In this document: piece after piece, positions 37,024-45,312 of the stretch
Numbering within the stretch: the first letter of the stretch is position 1
How the letters are laid out: every line of letters begins with the position of its first letter
Source: Mixta hanseatica
GTDB lineage: Bacteria; Pseudomonadota; Gammaproteobacteria; Enterobacterales; Enterobacteriaceae
Direction: 5' to 3'
NCBI RefSeq assembly: GCF_023517775.1
Contig: NZ_CP082904.1
Coordinates: forward strand, 1,302,001 to 1,366,000
Length of the DNA stretch: 64,000 nt
The notes under the pieces: generated by a model
Databases searched by the model: none
Seen by the model: the letters and a program-made list of their open reading frames with translations, nothing else
What the model was told of the DNA's origin: nothing
Program-made: the position numbers and the translations under genes

Positions 37024-37104
37024 TACCACGTTAAATCTCTTGCTTCCCTTTGCACAACATTTTATTTAGGATAAATCTGAATAATTTGTTTTTTGGATAG
37101 GGAA
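37024..37104 (+). promoter_or_regulatory. Moron leader, second prophage
   Basis: Carries the same blocks as the leader at 19756-19823: TCTTGCTT, TTTGCAC, TTTAGGATAAATCTGA and GGATAGGGAA before the start codon. Genes behind the two leaders are unrelated. Confidence 0.45.
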
Positions 37105-37443
37105 ATGAAGAAAATAGTTATCGGTGCGGTGATCGCAGTCGCTGTTACGACAGGAGCAAGCAAGCCTCCTTATAATCTACACGTGCCGTCAGATCCCACT
37201 GCAACCTATACCGTTTTAGATATCGGTAGCAAAGGCAACTTAGCTACCATCATTACTAAGCGAGAAGGAGCATCAGGGACAACGTATTCGCAGCGCGCCT
37301 ACGAATGCAACGAAAGAAAGGTGATGTATTTAGGTTCTGGCGAGACTTTAGAACAGATGAAATCCTCTAAACCAGACGATACCCCTTCTGAAATATTCGA
37401 TGGGTCTATCGCCGATTATGTTGGTAGAGAGTCTTGCGGTTAA
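37105..37443 (+). CDS. Secreted moron protein of second prophage
   Basis: 112 residues from ATG 37105. Signal-peptide-like N-terminus (MKKIVIGAVIAVAVTTGASK) without a lipobox Cys, so probably periplasmic. Two cysteines (AYECNERK, RESCG) could pair. Shows no similarity by eye to the lipoprotein in the equivalent place of the first prophage, although leader and following tape measure start are shared. Unrecognised family. Confidence 0.68.
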   Translation: MKKIVIGAVIAVAVTTGASKPPYNLHVPSDPTATYTVLDIGSKGNLATIITKREGASGTTYSQRAYECNERKVMYLGSGETLEQMKSSKPDDTPSEIFDGSIADYVGRESCG

Positions 37444-37466
37444 TGATACGCCAATACTAAAGAAAT

Positions 37467-37489
37467 AACCCTCATCTGAGGGTTGTTTT
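37467..37489 (+). terminator. Terminator after second moron
   Basis: AACCCTC - ATCT - GAGGGTT then GTTTT. Its position before the tape measure start matches 20227-20252, but the stem sequence is different. Confidence 0.65.
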
Positions 37490-37504
37490 CACCTGGAAAA
37501 AATG

Positions 37505-37652
37505 ATGGCAGGTCAAGTGAATGTAGGCAGCATCGTCTATGAAGTGGATATGGAACTTGCGCCACTTATTCAGGGAAGCGAGTCTGCAAACAGGGCAATA
37601 GTCTAGTTGGAAGGTGTGGCTGATCGCGCCGGTAAAACATTTATAGGTTATG
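37505..37652 (+). pseudogene. Tape measure protein, 5' fragment with nonsense mutation
   Basis: Begins MAGQVNVGSIVYEVDMELAP, nearly the same as the intact gene at 20270. A CAG-to-TAG change (codon 34) stops the frame, and homology ends near 37643 at AACATTTA, where the IS3-family remnant begins. Direct evidence that a second, related prophage was present here. Confidence 0.85.
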
Positions 37653-38284
37653 TCCGTTACCCAACCTGAGCCTTTATCCCGACACGCCTCATTAATTGCC
37701 AGTCTTTTTTTACTCGGCACTGTTGCCCGGTACTTGCAGGTCGGGATGGATCTTGTGATAGCCATAAACGTAACCCGACTCTAGCCAGAACGGCTTGATC
37801 TGCCCCGTCAGCTTCAGGTCAGCATAATGCCGTCGTGAATGCGGCTGCTGAAGCCAGGCGTAAAACCCACCCGGATCAACATCGGGCACCCAACAGAGCA
37901 GGCGAACAGGCCAGCAACGGTTGTTGTCACGGATAAAGGCGTACCTCAGTCGGACAGCTTTGCGAAGCGCCGCGGTTTTTTTAATATGTCCCGTTTGTCA
38001 GTAACCTGCTTCAGCTCTTTCTGGATCTGTCGGATCTTAGCCTGAGCATCTGACTGGATTTTATTGGTGTAGAGGCCTGGTGCATATGCTTTTATCCAGG
38101 CATAAAAACTCTGGGTGGTAATACCGAGACGTGTTGCAACGCTGGAAACAGAATGACTGCGATCAACAACCTGTTTGACCGCTTCAATTTTAAACTCTTC
38201 GGGATAACGCTTACCGCTCATGGGCACCTCTCTATAAGCCATTTTAAATGACTCTGAGGTGCCTGTTAAATCCGTGGCGATTCA
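37653..38284 (-). mobile_element. Decayed IS3-family (IS51-group-like) element
   Basis: Right end has the repeat TGAATCGCCACGGATTT (read on the minus strand from 38284). orfA (37946-38221) starts MSGKRYPEEFKIEAVKQVV and is nearly whole. The orfB part is broken and has internal deletions: pieces reading YAWLQQPHSRRHYADLKLTG, QIKPFWLESGYVYGY and GSGWVTDIT remain in changing frames. The left end is fused to the tape measure fragment. Not able to move by itself. Confidence 0.8.
37946..38221 (-). pseudogene. IS3-family OrfA in decayed element
   Basis: 91 residues from the ATG at 38221. HTH with RSHSVSSVATRLGITTQSFYAWIK and a coiled coil ending TDKRDILKK, then a different end. The orfB partner is broken. 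Confidence 0.7.
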
Positions 38285-38369
38285 GTTTAGATTTTTTCTC
38301 GCAAACAGGGCAGAGGGTATCAGAATCAATTCTGGAAACCTGATCCATAACGCAGCTTAATTTAGACAT
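38285..38369 (-). pseudogene. Small Cys protein truncated by IS3-family element
   Basis: ATG at 38369, MSKLSCVMDQVSRID then DTLCPVCEKK (CPxC pair). The frame runs into the IS end and stops soon after. The 3' part is lost. Either the last phage gene or a chromosomal small zinc-binding protein. Unrecognised. Confidence 0.45.
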
Positions 38370-38567
38370 TTTCGTTTGCCCTTTCTGGTGGATGAGTCTT
38401 ACACTATCACGGTTGTATATTTTTCACCCTAAAGCCTGTTTATTTGCGTGCTATTAGCAAAGCCGAGATGGCTGGTGCCTGATGAGACGTGGTCAACACC
38501 AAACCCTGTTTTGACTATCTATCAAATTATCAGTGGGCCTGAAATTCAATTACTAAAGGGATCGTCT

Positions 38568-38756
38568 ATGCAACGTGTTCAGCTTAATCACATTACTTTT
38601 GATATTGGTTTCGATAATGACATCTACTTTGCGCGCGCCACGTCTGGCCCGTCATCGACAGGCCGCAACATTGAAGAATTATCTGCCAACCTTGCTGAAA
38701 TCACGGGCATCAAAAAAGAAGATTTATCTGCCCATATCAGCGATATCCTATCCTGA
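38568..38756 (+). CDS. 62-residue hypothetical protein
   Basis: MQRVQLNHITFDIGFDNDIYF, then GPSSTGRNIEELSANLAEITGIKKEDLSAHI. AAAGGGATCG precedes the ATG at 38568. The helical C-terminal half looks folded. No recognised family; no partner gene next to it. The following 295 bases up to the phosphatase gene hold only a weak GGCGCT/AGCGCC hairpin near 38763 and nothing else I can support. Confidence 0.5.
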   Translation: MQRVQLNHITFDIGFDNDIYFARATSGPSSTGRNIEELSANLAEITGIKKEDLSAHISDILS

Positions 38757-39051
38757 TGATGTTCAGGCGCTCTCGGCAGAAAGCGCCAGGTCGTCAACGT
38801 AGTGTGTCAACACAGTATGGTTAACGCTATGCTATCCGCCGTTTTATAGCGATTATTCCCCTAAATCACCTTGCGGAAGGCTACAAAAGCGTAGCCGACG
38901 CTGCCCATATGTTCATCCATTGCCTCATTAGCCATGAAGACGAAGTAAAAGTCAGGTGGCCATCAGGGCAGCCGGGCTGCCGATCGGGCTGCGGCAGCAG
39001 ACGGGATCGTCAGCTAAGATAAGCATCAGTAGCGTAAGCAGAGGCAAAATA

Positions 39052-39873
39052 ATGGCGGATATAAAACTTATTGCGGTAGATATGGATGGCACCTTTCTTG
39101 ATGACCGAAAAAATTATAATCGTGCGCGCTTTGCCGAGCAGTATGCGGAATTAAAGGCTCGCGGCATCCGATTTGTGGTCGCCAGCGGCAATCAGTACTA
39201 CCAGCTGCGCACTTTTTTTCCCGATATCGCCCATGAGATCGCCTTTGTAGCGGAAAACGGTGCTTATATCGTGGAGGCGGGCGAAGATCGTTTCGTTGGT
39301 GAGTTTCCTAACGGCGATGTGGCGAAGATTATCGATACGCTGGCGCGCGGCAACTATCCGCAGCTGAATTATGTGCTTTGCGGCTATCACAGCGCCTGGT
39401 ATTTCCCCTCTGCGCCTGCGGCCTATATTGAAAAGATGCGCCGCTACTGTTACCGCCTTCAGCCGGTAGAACGGCTGGATCAGATTAACGATCGCCTGTT
39501 TAAATTCGCGCTGAATCTTTCTGATGAGTATGTGCCGATCCTGATGGCGGATATCGACCGGCATCATGCTGGTGTCGCGACTGCCGTCACCAGCGGTCAT
39601 GGCTCCGTTGACCTGATTATTCCCGGTTTGCATAAAGCGCACGGCCTGGCGTTGTTGCAGCAGCGCTGGGGTATCGCCAACCCGCAGGTGGTGGCGTTCG
39701 GCGACGGCGGCAACGATCTGGAGATGCTCAGCCAGGCCGGGTTTGGTTACGCTATGGCCAATGCGCCGGAACGGGTAAAGGCTGCGGCGGGATATCTGGC
39801 ACCGACAAATAATCAGCAGGGCGTGCTGGAGATCATTCAGCAGTTATTGGATGGCCGCCCGCCGTTTGATTAA
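39052..39873 (+). CDS. Cof-type HAD sugar phosphatase (YbiV-like)
   Basis: 273 residues from ATG 39052. HAD motif I AVDMDGTFLDD (nucleophile Asp), motif II VVASGNQYYQL, motif IV FGDGGNDLEML, with HAD-IIB cap between. VAENGAYIVEAGEDRFVGE and IIPGLHKAHG are as in E. coli YbiV, a phosphatase acting on sugar phosphates such as ribose- and fructose-phosphates. Its stop overlaps the end of the convergent dehydrogenase gene. Confidence 0.88.
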   Translation: MADIKLIAVDMDGTFLDDRKNYNRARFAEQYAELKARGIRFVVASGNQYYQLRTFFPDIAHEIAFVAENGAYIVEAGEDRFVGEFPNGDVAKIIDTLARGNYPQLNYVLCGYHSAWYFPSAPAAYIEKMRRYCYRLQPVERLDQINDRLFKFALNLSDEYVPILMADIDRHHAGVATAVTSGHGSVDLIIPGLHKAHGLALLQQRWGIANPQVVAFGDGGNDLEMLSQAGFGYAMANAPERVKAAAGYLAPTNNQQGVLEIIQQLLDGRPPFD

Positions 39874-41027
39874 TCGGTACAGCGCCAGGCCTGTTCCAGC
39901 ATCCAGCGCTGCTGCGCCGGGCTGTAATTGACCAGTGAATTTTTATTGTTGGCGCGCGCCACTATCCATTCGGCTTCGCTGGCGCTGAGCGTGGGCGGTT
40001 GCAGCCAGAAAGGAAACACCGCGTGTTGCTGTAGCCACTGCGCCAGCGCGCTTGCCGGGGAAGGATGGGGCGTACCGAATAGCGACAGCTGTAGCTCCGC
40101 CATTAACGCCTGCTGCTGCGGATGCTCGCTGTTATCCAGTAGAGTTAAAAATGGAAACAGCAGTCGACCGCAGACTTCGCCGTGATGATACGTTTTGATC
40201 GCCCCCAGTTCGCCCGCAATGCCATGAATTACTCCTAATCCCGCCATGCTCAGGCTTAATCCTCCCAGCCACGATGCGAGTAGCATCGCCTCGCGCGCCT
40301 CGTCCCCTTGTTGATCCTGACGATTAAGATGCGGCCAGCCTTTAATAAAATGCCGCATACCGTTAAGCGCGGTCTGACGGGTAAACAGGTTACCTTTGGC
40401 GGAAAGCCAGGCTTCAAACAGATGGGTAAAGGCGTCGATAGCGCAGCAGGCAAGGATCTTATCCGGCGCGCCCTTAAGAAGATCGGCATCCAAAATGGCA
40501 ATCTGCGGCACAAAATTAGCGTGGCGCAGCGAGGCTTTTACCTTGATATCCGCCTGGTCAGTCACTACTGCGTTTTGCGTCACTTCGCTGCCGGTGCCCG
40601 CCGTGGTCGGGATGGCAATCAGCGGCAGCGTGGCGCCGCTAACCGGCATATCGCCCACTTTTTCCAGATAGCGCAGGGTATTCAGCGGATACTGGCTAAC
40701 AGCGGCAAAGGCTTTGGCCGCATCCAGCACGCTGCCGCCGCCAATCGCCACCACGCGCTCAACCTGGCCGCGCCAGCGCGCGACCCAGCGGTCGATATTA
40801 TCCGGTGAAGCTTCGTGAGCTACTACTTCATAGCCAATCAGCAACGGCTTCAGCGCTGGACTGATGGCGGCGTAATGCGGGCTGTTAAGAAAGGAGCGGC
40901 TGCAAAATAATAGCGTCGCCTGCGGCGTTTGTTGAAGCAGCGGTAATAATTGTTGCAGGCTGCCTCGGCCAAAAAAAGTTTGTCGGTTAGCGATTGTCTG
41001 ACTGATTAGCACATTGGTTTCCGCCAC
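39870..41027 (-). CDS. Iron-containing alcohol dehydrogenase
   Basis: 385 residues. NAD(P) site VVAIGGGSVLDAAKAFA, substrate/metal region IPTTAGTGSEVTQNAVV, metal ligands in CAIDAFTHLFEAW, GLGVIHGIAGEL and KTYHHGEVCG. Family III (Fe-dependent) dehydrogenase of unknown substrate. Divergent from gntT with 278 bases between, so it may share control with gluconate uptake, but this is not shown. Confidence 0.86.
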   Translation of the reverse strand: MAETNVLISQTIANRQTFFGRGSLQQLLPLLQQTPQATLLFCSRSFLNSPHYAAISPALKPLLIGYEVVAHEASPDNIDRWVARWRGQVERVVAIGGGSVLDAAKAFAAVSQYPLNTLRYLEKVGDMPVSGATLPLIAIPTTAGTGSEVTQNAVVTDQADIKVKASLRHANFVPQIAILDADLLKGAPDKILACCAIDAFTHLFEAWLSAKGNLFTRQTALNGMRHFIKGWPHLNRQDQQGDEAREAMLLASWLGGLSLSMAGLGVIHGIAGELGAIKTYHHGEVCGRLLFPFLTLLDNSEHPQQQALMAELQLSLFGTPHPSPASALAQWLQQHAVFPFWLQPPTLSASEAEWIVARANNKNSLVNYSPAQQRWMLEQAWRCTD

Positions 41028-41163
41028 GGTTTTCCAGGAAGAAGATGAGTTTACCAGCCAACCGCTGCGCTATGGATAGCCGGATAGGCGCAACCTGGCG
41101 GTAAAAAGTTGATCCTGTTCGCAAATCAATAATTCTGTCGGTGACTCTCATTCCAGTGACATA

Positions 41164-41193
41164 TTGTTACCGTTACCATGTTATCGGTAACAA
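41164..41193. promoter_or_regulatory. GntR-type operators in front of gntT
   Basis: Two overlapping sites TTGTTACCGTTACCAT (41164-41179) and ATGTTATCGGTAACAA (41178-41193). Both resemble the GntR operator of E. coli gntT/gntKU (ATGTTACC-GTAACAT type), 113 bases before the start. Implies repression by GntR and induction by gluconate. Confidence 0.72.
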
Positions 41194-41305
41194 TGCGGCA
41201 ACATTTTCATTTGCTGCTAAGCCTGTCACTCGGTTTATTCCTGGCGTGACCCACAATGATAAAGTCAGGCCGTTGCTGCTGGCGGCCCTTCACCGGAGAA
41301 AAATT

Positions 41306-42622
41306 ATGCCATTAGTTATCGTTGCGGTCGGAGTCGCGCTGCTACTCCTGCTAATGATTCGCTTCAAGCTTAATGGATTTATCGCGCTGATTTTGGTTGC
41401 GCTGCTGGTGGGCGTGATGCAGGGCATGCCGGTCGATAAAGTAATCGCCTCCATTAAAACCGGCGTCGGCAGCACCCTGGGCAGCCTGGCGCTGATCATG
41501 GGGTTCGGCGCGATGTTAGGGAAGCTGCTGGCGGACTGCGGCGGCGCGCAGCGTATTGCGACCACGCTGATTGCGAAATTTGGCCAGCGTCATATCCAGT
41601 GGGCGGTAGTATTAACCGGCTTTACCGTAGGTTTCGCCCTGTTTTATGAAGTAGGCTTTGTGCTGATGCTGCCACTGGTTTTCAGCATCGCCGCTTCGGC
41701 GCGCGTGCCGCTGCTTTATGTGGGCGTGCCAATGGCCACCGCCTTATCGGTAACGCACGGCTTCCTGCCGCCGCACCCGGGCCCCACCGCGATCGCGACG
41801 CTGTTTAATGCTGATATGGGTAAAACGCTGCTGTTCGGCACCCTGTTAGCGATCCCGACGGTGATTCTTGCCGGTCCGGTTTTCGCGCGCTTTCTGAAAA
41901 ATATCGATAAACCTATTCCGCAAGGGCTCTACAACCCTAAAACCTTTAGCGAAGCGGAAATGCCCGGTTTCGGCGTGAGTGTCTGGACGGCGCTGGTGCC
42001 GGTTATTCTGATGGCTTTGCGTGCCGTGGCGGAAATGATCCTGCCTAAAGGGCATGTTTTGCTGCCCTGGGCCGAGTTCTTTGGCGATCCGGTGATGGCC
42101 ACGCTGATTGCCGTACTGATTGGGATTTTCACCTTTGGCCTTAATCGCGGCCGCAGTATGGAAGAGGTGATGAATACGCTGACCGACTCCATCAAAATTA
42201 TCGCCATGATGCTGCTGATTATTGGCGGCGGCGGCGCATTTAAGCAGGTACTGGTCGACAGCGGCGTGGATAAATATATTGCCGGACTGATGCATGCTAC
42301 CAACCTGTCGCCGATTTTTATGGCCTGGTCGATTGCCGCCGTGCTGCGTATCGCATTGGGATCGGCAACCGTTGCAGCGATTACCGCCGGCGGCATCGTG
42401 GCGCCGCTGATTGTTACCTCAGGCGCCAGCCCCGAGCTAATGGTAATTGCTGTGGGGTCCGGTAGCGTTATTTTCTCGCACGTTAACGATCCCGGCTTCT
42501 GGCTGTTTAAGGAGTATTTTAACCTGACTATCGGAGAAACCATGCGCTCCTGGTCGGCGTTGGAAACCATTATCTCGGTATGTGGGTTGGTGGGCTGCCT
42601 GCTGCTCTCTTCTGTTATCTAA
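41306..42622 (+). CDS. gntT: High-affinity gluconate:H+ symporter GntT
   Basis: 438 residues, the length of E. coli GntT, with nearly the same sequence in blocks (MPLVIVAVGVALLLLLMIRF at the start, TVGFALFYEVGFVLMLPLVF, LSVTHGFLPPHPGPTAIATL, GSGSVIFSHVNDPGFWLF). About 12 to 14 membrane segments. Imports gluconate for the Entner-Doudoroff path. Start ATG 41306 has GGAGAAAAATT before it; upstream in-frame codons lie in the operator region. Confidence 0.93.
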   Translation: MPLVIVAVGVALLLLLMIRFKLNGFIALILVALLVGVMQGMPVDKVIASIKTGVGSTLGSLALIMGFGAMLGKLLADCGGAQRIATTLIAKFGQRHIQWAVVLTGFTVGFALFYEVGFVLMLPLVFSIAASARVPLLYVGVPMATALSVTHGFLPPHPGPTAIATLFNADMGKTLLFGTLLAIPTVILAGPVFARFLKNIDKPIPQGLYNPKTFSEAEMPGFGVSVWTALVPVILMALRAVAEMILPKGHVLLPWAEFFGDPVMATLIAVLIGIFTFGLNRGRSMEEVMNTLTDSIKIIAMMLLIIGGGGAFKQVLVDSGVDKYIAGLMHATNLSPIFMAWSIAAVLRIALGSATVAAITAGGIVAPLIVTSGASPELMVIAVGSGSVIFSHVNDPGFWLFKEYFNLTIGETMRSWSALETIISVCGLVGCLLLSSVI

Positions 42623-42707
42623 GCGATAGCGGCAGCGTAGCGGGGTTCTCCGGCTGCGCTGCTGCCCGCATAGCCCGTTAGGGTCACGCAGCGGTGACCC
42701 TGATGTT

Positions 42708-42953
42708 TTAATGCGGCTGGCTAAAACCGGCCTTAATCATTTGCTCGCGTAGCGCCCGCGTAATTTCACGGTTGCCGCCGGTTATCGGATAGATAACATT
42801 ATTGACCACATCATCCAGATAGTGCTCATCGAACTCCTGCAAAGAGAGCGCATCGCCGCCCTCATCGTGGATAGCCATCGTACCCTTGATATGATCGCCG
42901 GCATGGTTCGCCTTCAGACAATATCTGCCCATACTGGTATCAATCGTACTCAT
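42708..42953 (-). CDS. 81-residue hypothetical protein
   Basis: MSTIDTSMGRYCLKANHAGD, then HDEGGDALSLQEFDEHYLDDVVNNVIYPITGG and a helical end REQMIKAGFSQPH. GGAGG-like GAGGTC before the start. Acidic, single Cys. I do not recognise the family; looks like a stress-type small cytosolic protein by composition only. Confidence 0.6.
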   Translation of the reverse strand: MSTIDTSMGRYCLKANHAGDHIKGTMAIHDEGGDALSLQEFDEHYLDDVVNNVIYPITGGNREITRALREQMIKAGFSQPH

Positions 42954-43239
42954 AAGACCTCCGTTTTACAGGCTGACAAAAAGTCGCTAAGACACCGGGT
43001 TGATACCCGTACTAAGTTTAGCGGTCTTTATGATGCGGATCGAAGCGGCAGGGCAGGGAAATGCGTCGGGCGCGATCTGAATCGCAAAATGCAAAATCCA
43101 CAGTCTTAACTATACTTAAGCGACAGATAACGTTGCGGTTATTGGTATAGCGACAAACAGACTTAGTAGAAGCTGACCGCAGCATACTTTACTTATTGGC
43201 TGCATCGCCGACGGCAGCACAGCCTGCAAGGAGAATGGA

Positions 43240-43323
43240 ATGAAAATTATACTGTGGATTATTGCTATTATCTTTATCGTTGGGCTACTGACACTGACCG
43301 GCGTATTCAAAATTCTATTTTAA
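43240..43323 (+). CDS. yohP: YohP-type small membrane protein
   Basis: 27 residues, MKIILWIIAIIFIVGLLTLT then GVFKILF. From memory, E. coli YohP is MKIILWAVLIIFLIGLLVVT-GVFKMIF, also 27 residues. AAGGAGAATGGA gives the ribosome site. One membrane helix. YohP is inserted through SRP acting on its mRNA-released state and may be stress-related; function unclear. Confidence 0.85.
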   Translation: MKIILWIIAIIFIVGLLTLTGVFKILF

Positions 43324-43358
43324 CAGAATTAGCGGCACCTCAGACAGGTGCCGCTTCT

Positions 43359-43556
43359 CTATGGTGCCAGCCTGTTATTGCGTTGTCTGATAAGGCAACG
43401 GGCAATAGGATCTATCTCGGTATGGGGCAGCAAATCCCGTACGGTAAAAGGTTTTAAGCAATACGCACATACCGCGCCGTGGTGAAACGTCCCTTTTTGG
43501 CCCCCGGTAGTATAGCGAAACCTTTTGCTGCCACAGGCGGTGCATCTTACTTTCAT
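43359..43556 (-). CDS. Putative zinc-ribbon protein
   Basis: 65 residues from the ATG at 43556 (MKVRCTACGSKRFRYTTGG). CTAC and CAYC pairs 22 residues apart form a zinc ribbon, followed by FTVRDLLPHTEIDPIA. An ATG six bases further out (43562) is equally possible. The much longer upstream frame is hydrophobic and unlike the family. Similar small proteins exist in many enterobacteria without known role. Confidence 0.65.
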   Translation of the reverse strand: MKVRCTACGSKRFRYTTGGQKGTFHHGAVCAYCLKPFTVRDLLPHTEIDPIARCLIRQRNNRLAP

Positions 43557-43679
43557 GACCATCCTTATCTTCCTTACTACTGATTTCGCGGCGAGAAATA
43601 TCTTAGCAAAAACATATGAAAGATCTATAAATTTACTTAATCTGTTCAAGGTTGTTATGATCACAAGGTAAATCAATGA

Positions 43680-44285
43680 AAAGTAAGATAATTTAATATA
43701 TTGCGACAGGTGCCCCCGGAGATATCAGCTATCTAATGCTGCTTTCAATGATTTTCCTCAATAAGAAATTAAATAGTTTGCTTTTGTTTATCCATTTCTG
43801 TTAGCGAAAGGAAAGCTTACAGCAGGCTCTATCCGTGTTGATGGCGGAATTGAAGCGCCAAAAGCGTATTGAAAATTAAAGTCAGAGGACACGTTAGCGC
43901 TACGCAGTAACTTCACGGTGATAAAAAACGTTGTTTACCGTTCGCACAAAGTTTTTATTACACCGGGTGATAATTTTCCGTAGTAAAGATTGAGGCAGGT
44001 AAAAAAATCGCTTTTTTAACGCTTTTTATCAGACGTAACGGCATATACAGCGGCTTTTTAGAAAATTGTCTTAATTTATAATAGCTTGATAAGAAACCAG
44101 GGTAAGCGTCGTGCTTAAGCATCCGGCGGATGAGGCGATTTCTGGTTCATACAAAATCGTCACCTGTGAAAAAATAGCGATATTTATCACTTTTTCTTCA
44201 CGACGCACTGGACAAAAGGCGCGGCAATTGCTGTACTTAACCCCGACACAGTTTAGTGTCCATTTTTCATGTAAAGGTAATATAG
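43680..44285. other. 606-base region without intact gene; SDR remnant and cspE leader
   Basis: GGCAGCTTAC-like segment at 43816-43860 translates LTAGSIRVDGGIEAP, the end motif of short-chain dehydrogenases (TGxxxxVDGG), but no upstream part of such a gene is present, so it is a relic. The next 300 bases are AT-rich with poly-A/T tracts. The last 120 or so bases are probably the long 5' untranslated leader typical of cold shock genes. No other gene supported. Confidence 0.4.
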
Positions 44286-44495
44286 ATGTCCAAGATCAAA
44301 GGTAACGTTAAGTGGTTTAATGAGTCCAAAGGATTCGGCTTCATTACTCCGGAAGATGGCAGCAAAGACGTATTCGTACACTTCTCTGCTATCCAGAGCA
44401 ATGGTTTCAAAACCCTGGCCGAAGGTCAGCGCGTTGAGTTTGAAATCACTGACGGCGCAAAAGGCCCATCTGCTGCTAACGTTATCGCTCTGTAA
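44286..44495 (+). CDS. cspE: Cold shock-like protein CspE
   Basis: 69 residues with RNP1 KGFGFIT (15-21) and RNP2 VFVHF (29-33) of the cold shock domain. RNA chaperone and transcription antiterminator, constitutive at 37 C in E. coli. CspE rather than CspC because of its place next to ybeM - tatE - lipA. Ribosome site GTAAAGG. Confidence 0.92.
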   Translation: MSKIKGNVKWFNESKGFGFITPEDGSKDVFVHFSAIQSNGFKTLAEGQRVEFEITDGAKGPSAANVIAL

Positions 44496-44516
44496 GTTAA
44501 CAGTCAGAATTTTAAA

Positions 44517-44542
44517 AACCCGCCTTTTGGCGGGTTTTTTTT
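44517..44542 (+). terminator. cspE terminator
   Basis: AACCCGCC - TTTT - GGCGGGTT with TTTTTTTT behind it. Confidence 0.88.
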
Positions 44543-44549
44543 ATCTACA

Positions 44550-44648
44550 TTAACGGTAAAGATATAAACCCACAAAACTTATCAGCGAAACGCAGCTTAA
44601 CACCAGAGCAAAGAGCTCAGACAGGCAGCGCGGCATCAGATTCTTCAT
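44550..44648 (-). CDS. 32-residue putative membrane protein convergent to cspE
   Basis: Start ATG at 44648 with AAAGGAGTGATT upstream, an excellent ribosome site. MKNLMPRCLSELFALVLSCV then SLISFVGLYLYR: one hydrophobic helix from about residue 11 to 30 and positive N-terminus. Ends 8 bases from the cspE terminator, which would serve it in reverse poorly. No family recognised. Confidence 0.6.
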   Translation of the reverse strand: MKNLMPRCLSELFALVLSCVSLISFVGLYLYR

Positions 44649-44835
44649 AATCACTCCTTTCCGTAAAATCTGCTTTCAGTGTGCCGCCATAAGATTAAGG
44701 AAACATTAATTATTGCGTGACTGCACATAAAAAGCGGTAGTAAGCATTTACGCCCCGTATCTGCTTGCCTCAGCGCCTTCACTACGGCTATATACAGGTA
44801 ATCTTAATGCGATGGGCGCACCTGCAGGAGGCGCA

Positions 44836-45273
44836 ATGAATATTCGTGCAGCTCAAATAACAGACAGTTATGCCTTAATCTCTTTACTGACTGAATTAGG
44901 CTATGGGCATACCGGGAGCTTGATGCACGACCGCCTGGAGCAGTTGCTCAACCATCCGGACGAAAGGTTGTTGGTGGCGGAAGATCGGCAAACCGTACTG
45001 GGTTTTCTGTCGCTACATTTTATTCCGCAGCTGGCGCTGGCAGGCGATTTTGCCCGTATTAGCTATTTTTGTATTGCTGAAGGCGAGCGTAGCAAAGGGG
45101 TAGGACAGCATCTGCTGTCGCATGCCGAACAGCTGGCGCGTGAGCGAGGTTGCGATCGGATGGAAGTGCATTGCCATGAGTCGCGAATTAAAGCTAACCA
45201 GTTTTATGCGCGTGAAGGCTATAGCGAATCGCCGCGCTATCGCAGCAAAGCGCTGGCGTCAGGCCAACAATAA
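44836..45273 (+). CDS. GNAT-family N-acetyltransferase
   Basis: 145 residues from ATG 44836 (GCAGGAGGCGCA upstream). ERLLVAEDRQTVLGFLSL (beta strands 3-4), AEGERSKGVGQHLLSHAEQLAR (acetyl-CoA binding R/K-x-x-G-x-G) and FYAREGYSESPRYRSKAL. Substrate unknown. 39 bases before ybeM and probably cotranscribed. Confidence 0.85.
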   Translation: MNIRAAQITDSYALISLLTELGYGHTGSLMHDRLEQLLNHPDERLLVAEDRQTVLGFLSLHFIPQLALAGDFARISYFCIAEGERSKGVGQHLLSHAEQLARERGCDRMEVHCHESRIKANQFYAREGYSESPRYRSKALASGQQ

Positions 45274-45312
45274 ACCGTTTGCCGGTCAGGACATCGCAAA
45301 GAAGGGGAAAAG

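Noticed and set aside
38448..38567. Longer version of the 62-residue protein starting at 38448
   Set aside because: The extension has no ribosome site and poor composition, while AAAGGG precedes the ATG at 38568.
40308..40808. Long open frames antisense to the dehydrogenase and to leuS (58578-60098), lipA and mrdA
   Set aside because: They lie wholly inside well-supported genes on the other strand and have no family motifs; high GC codon bias creates such shadows.
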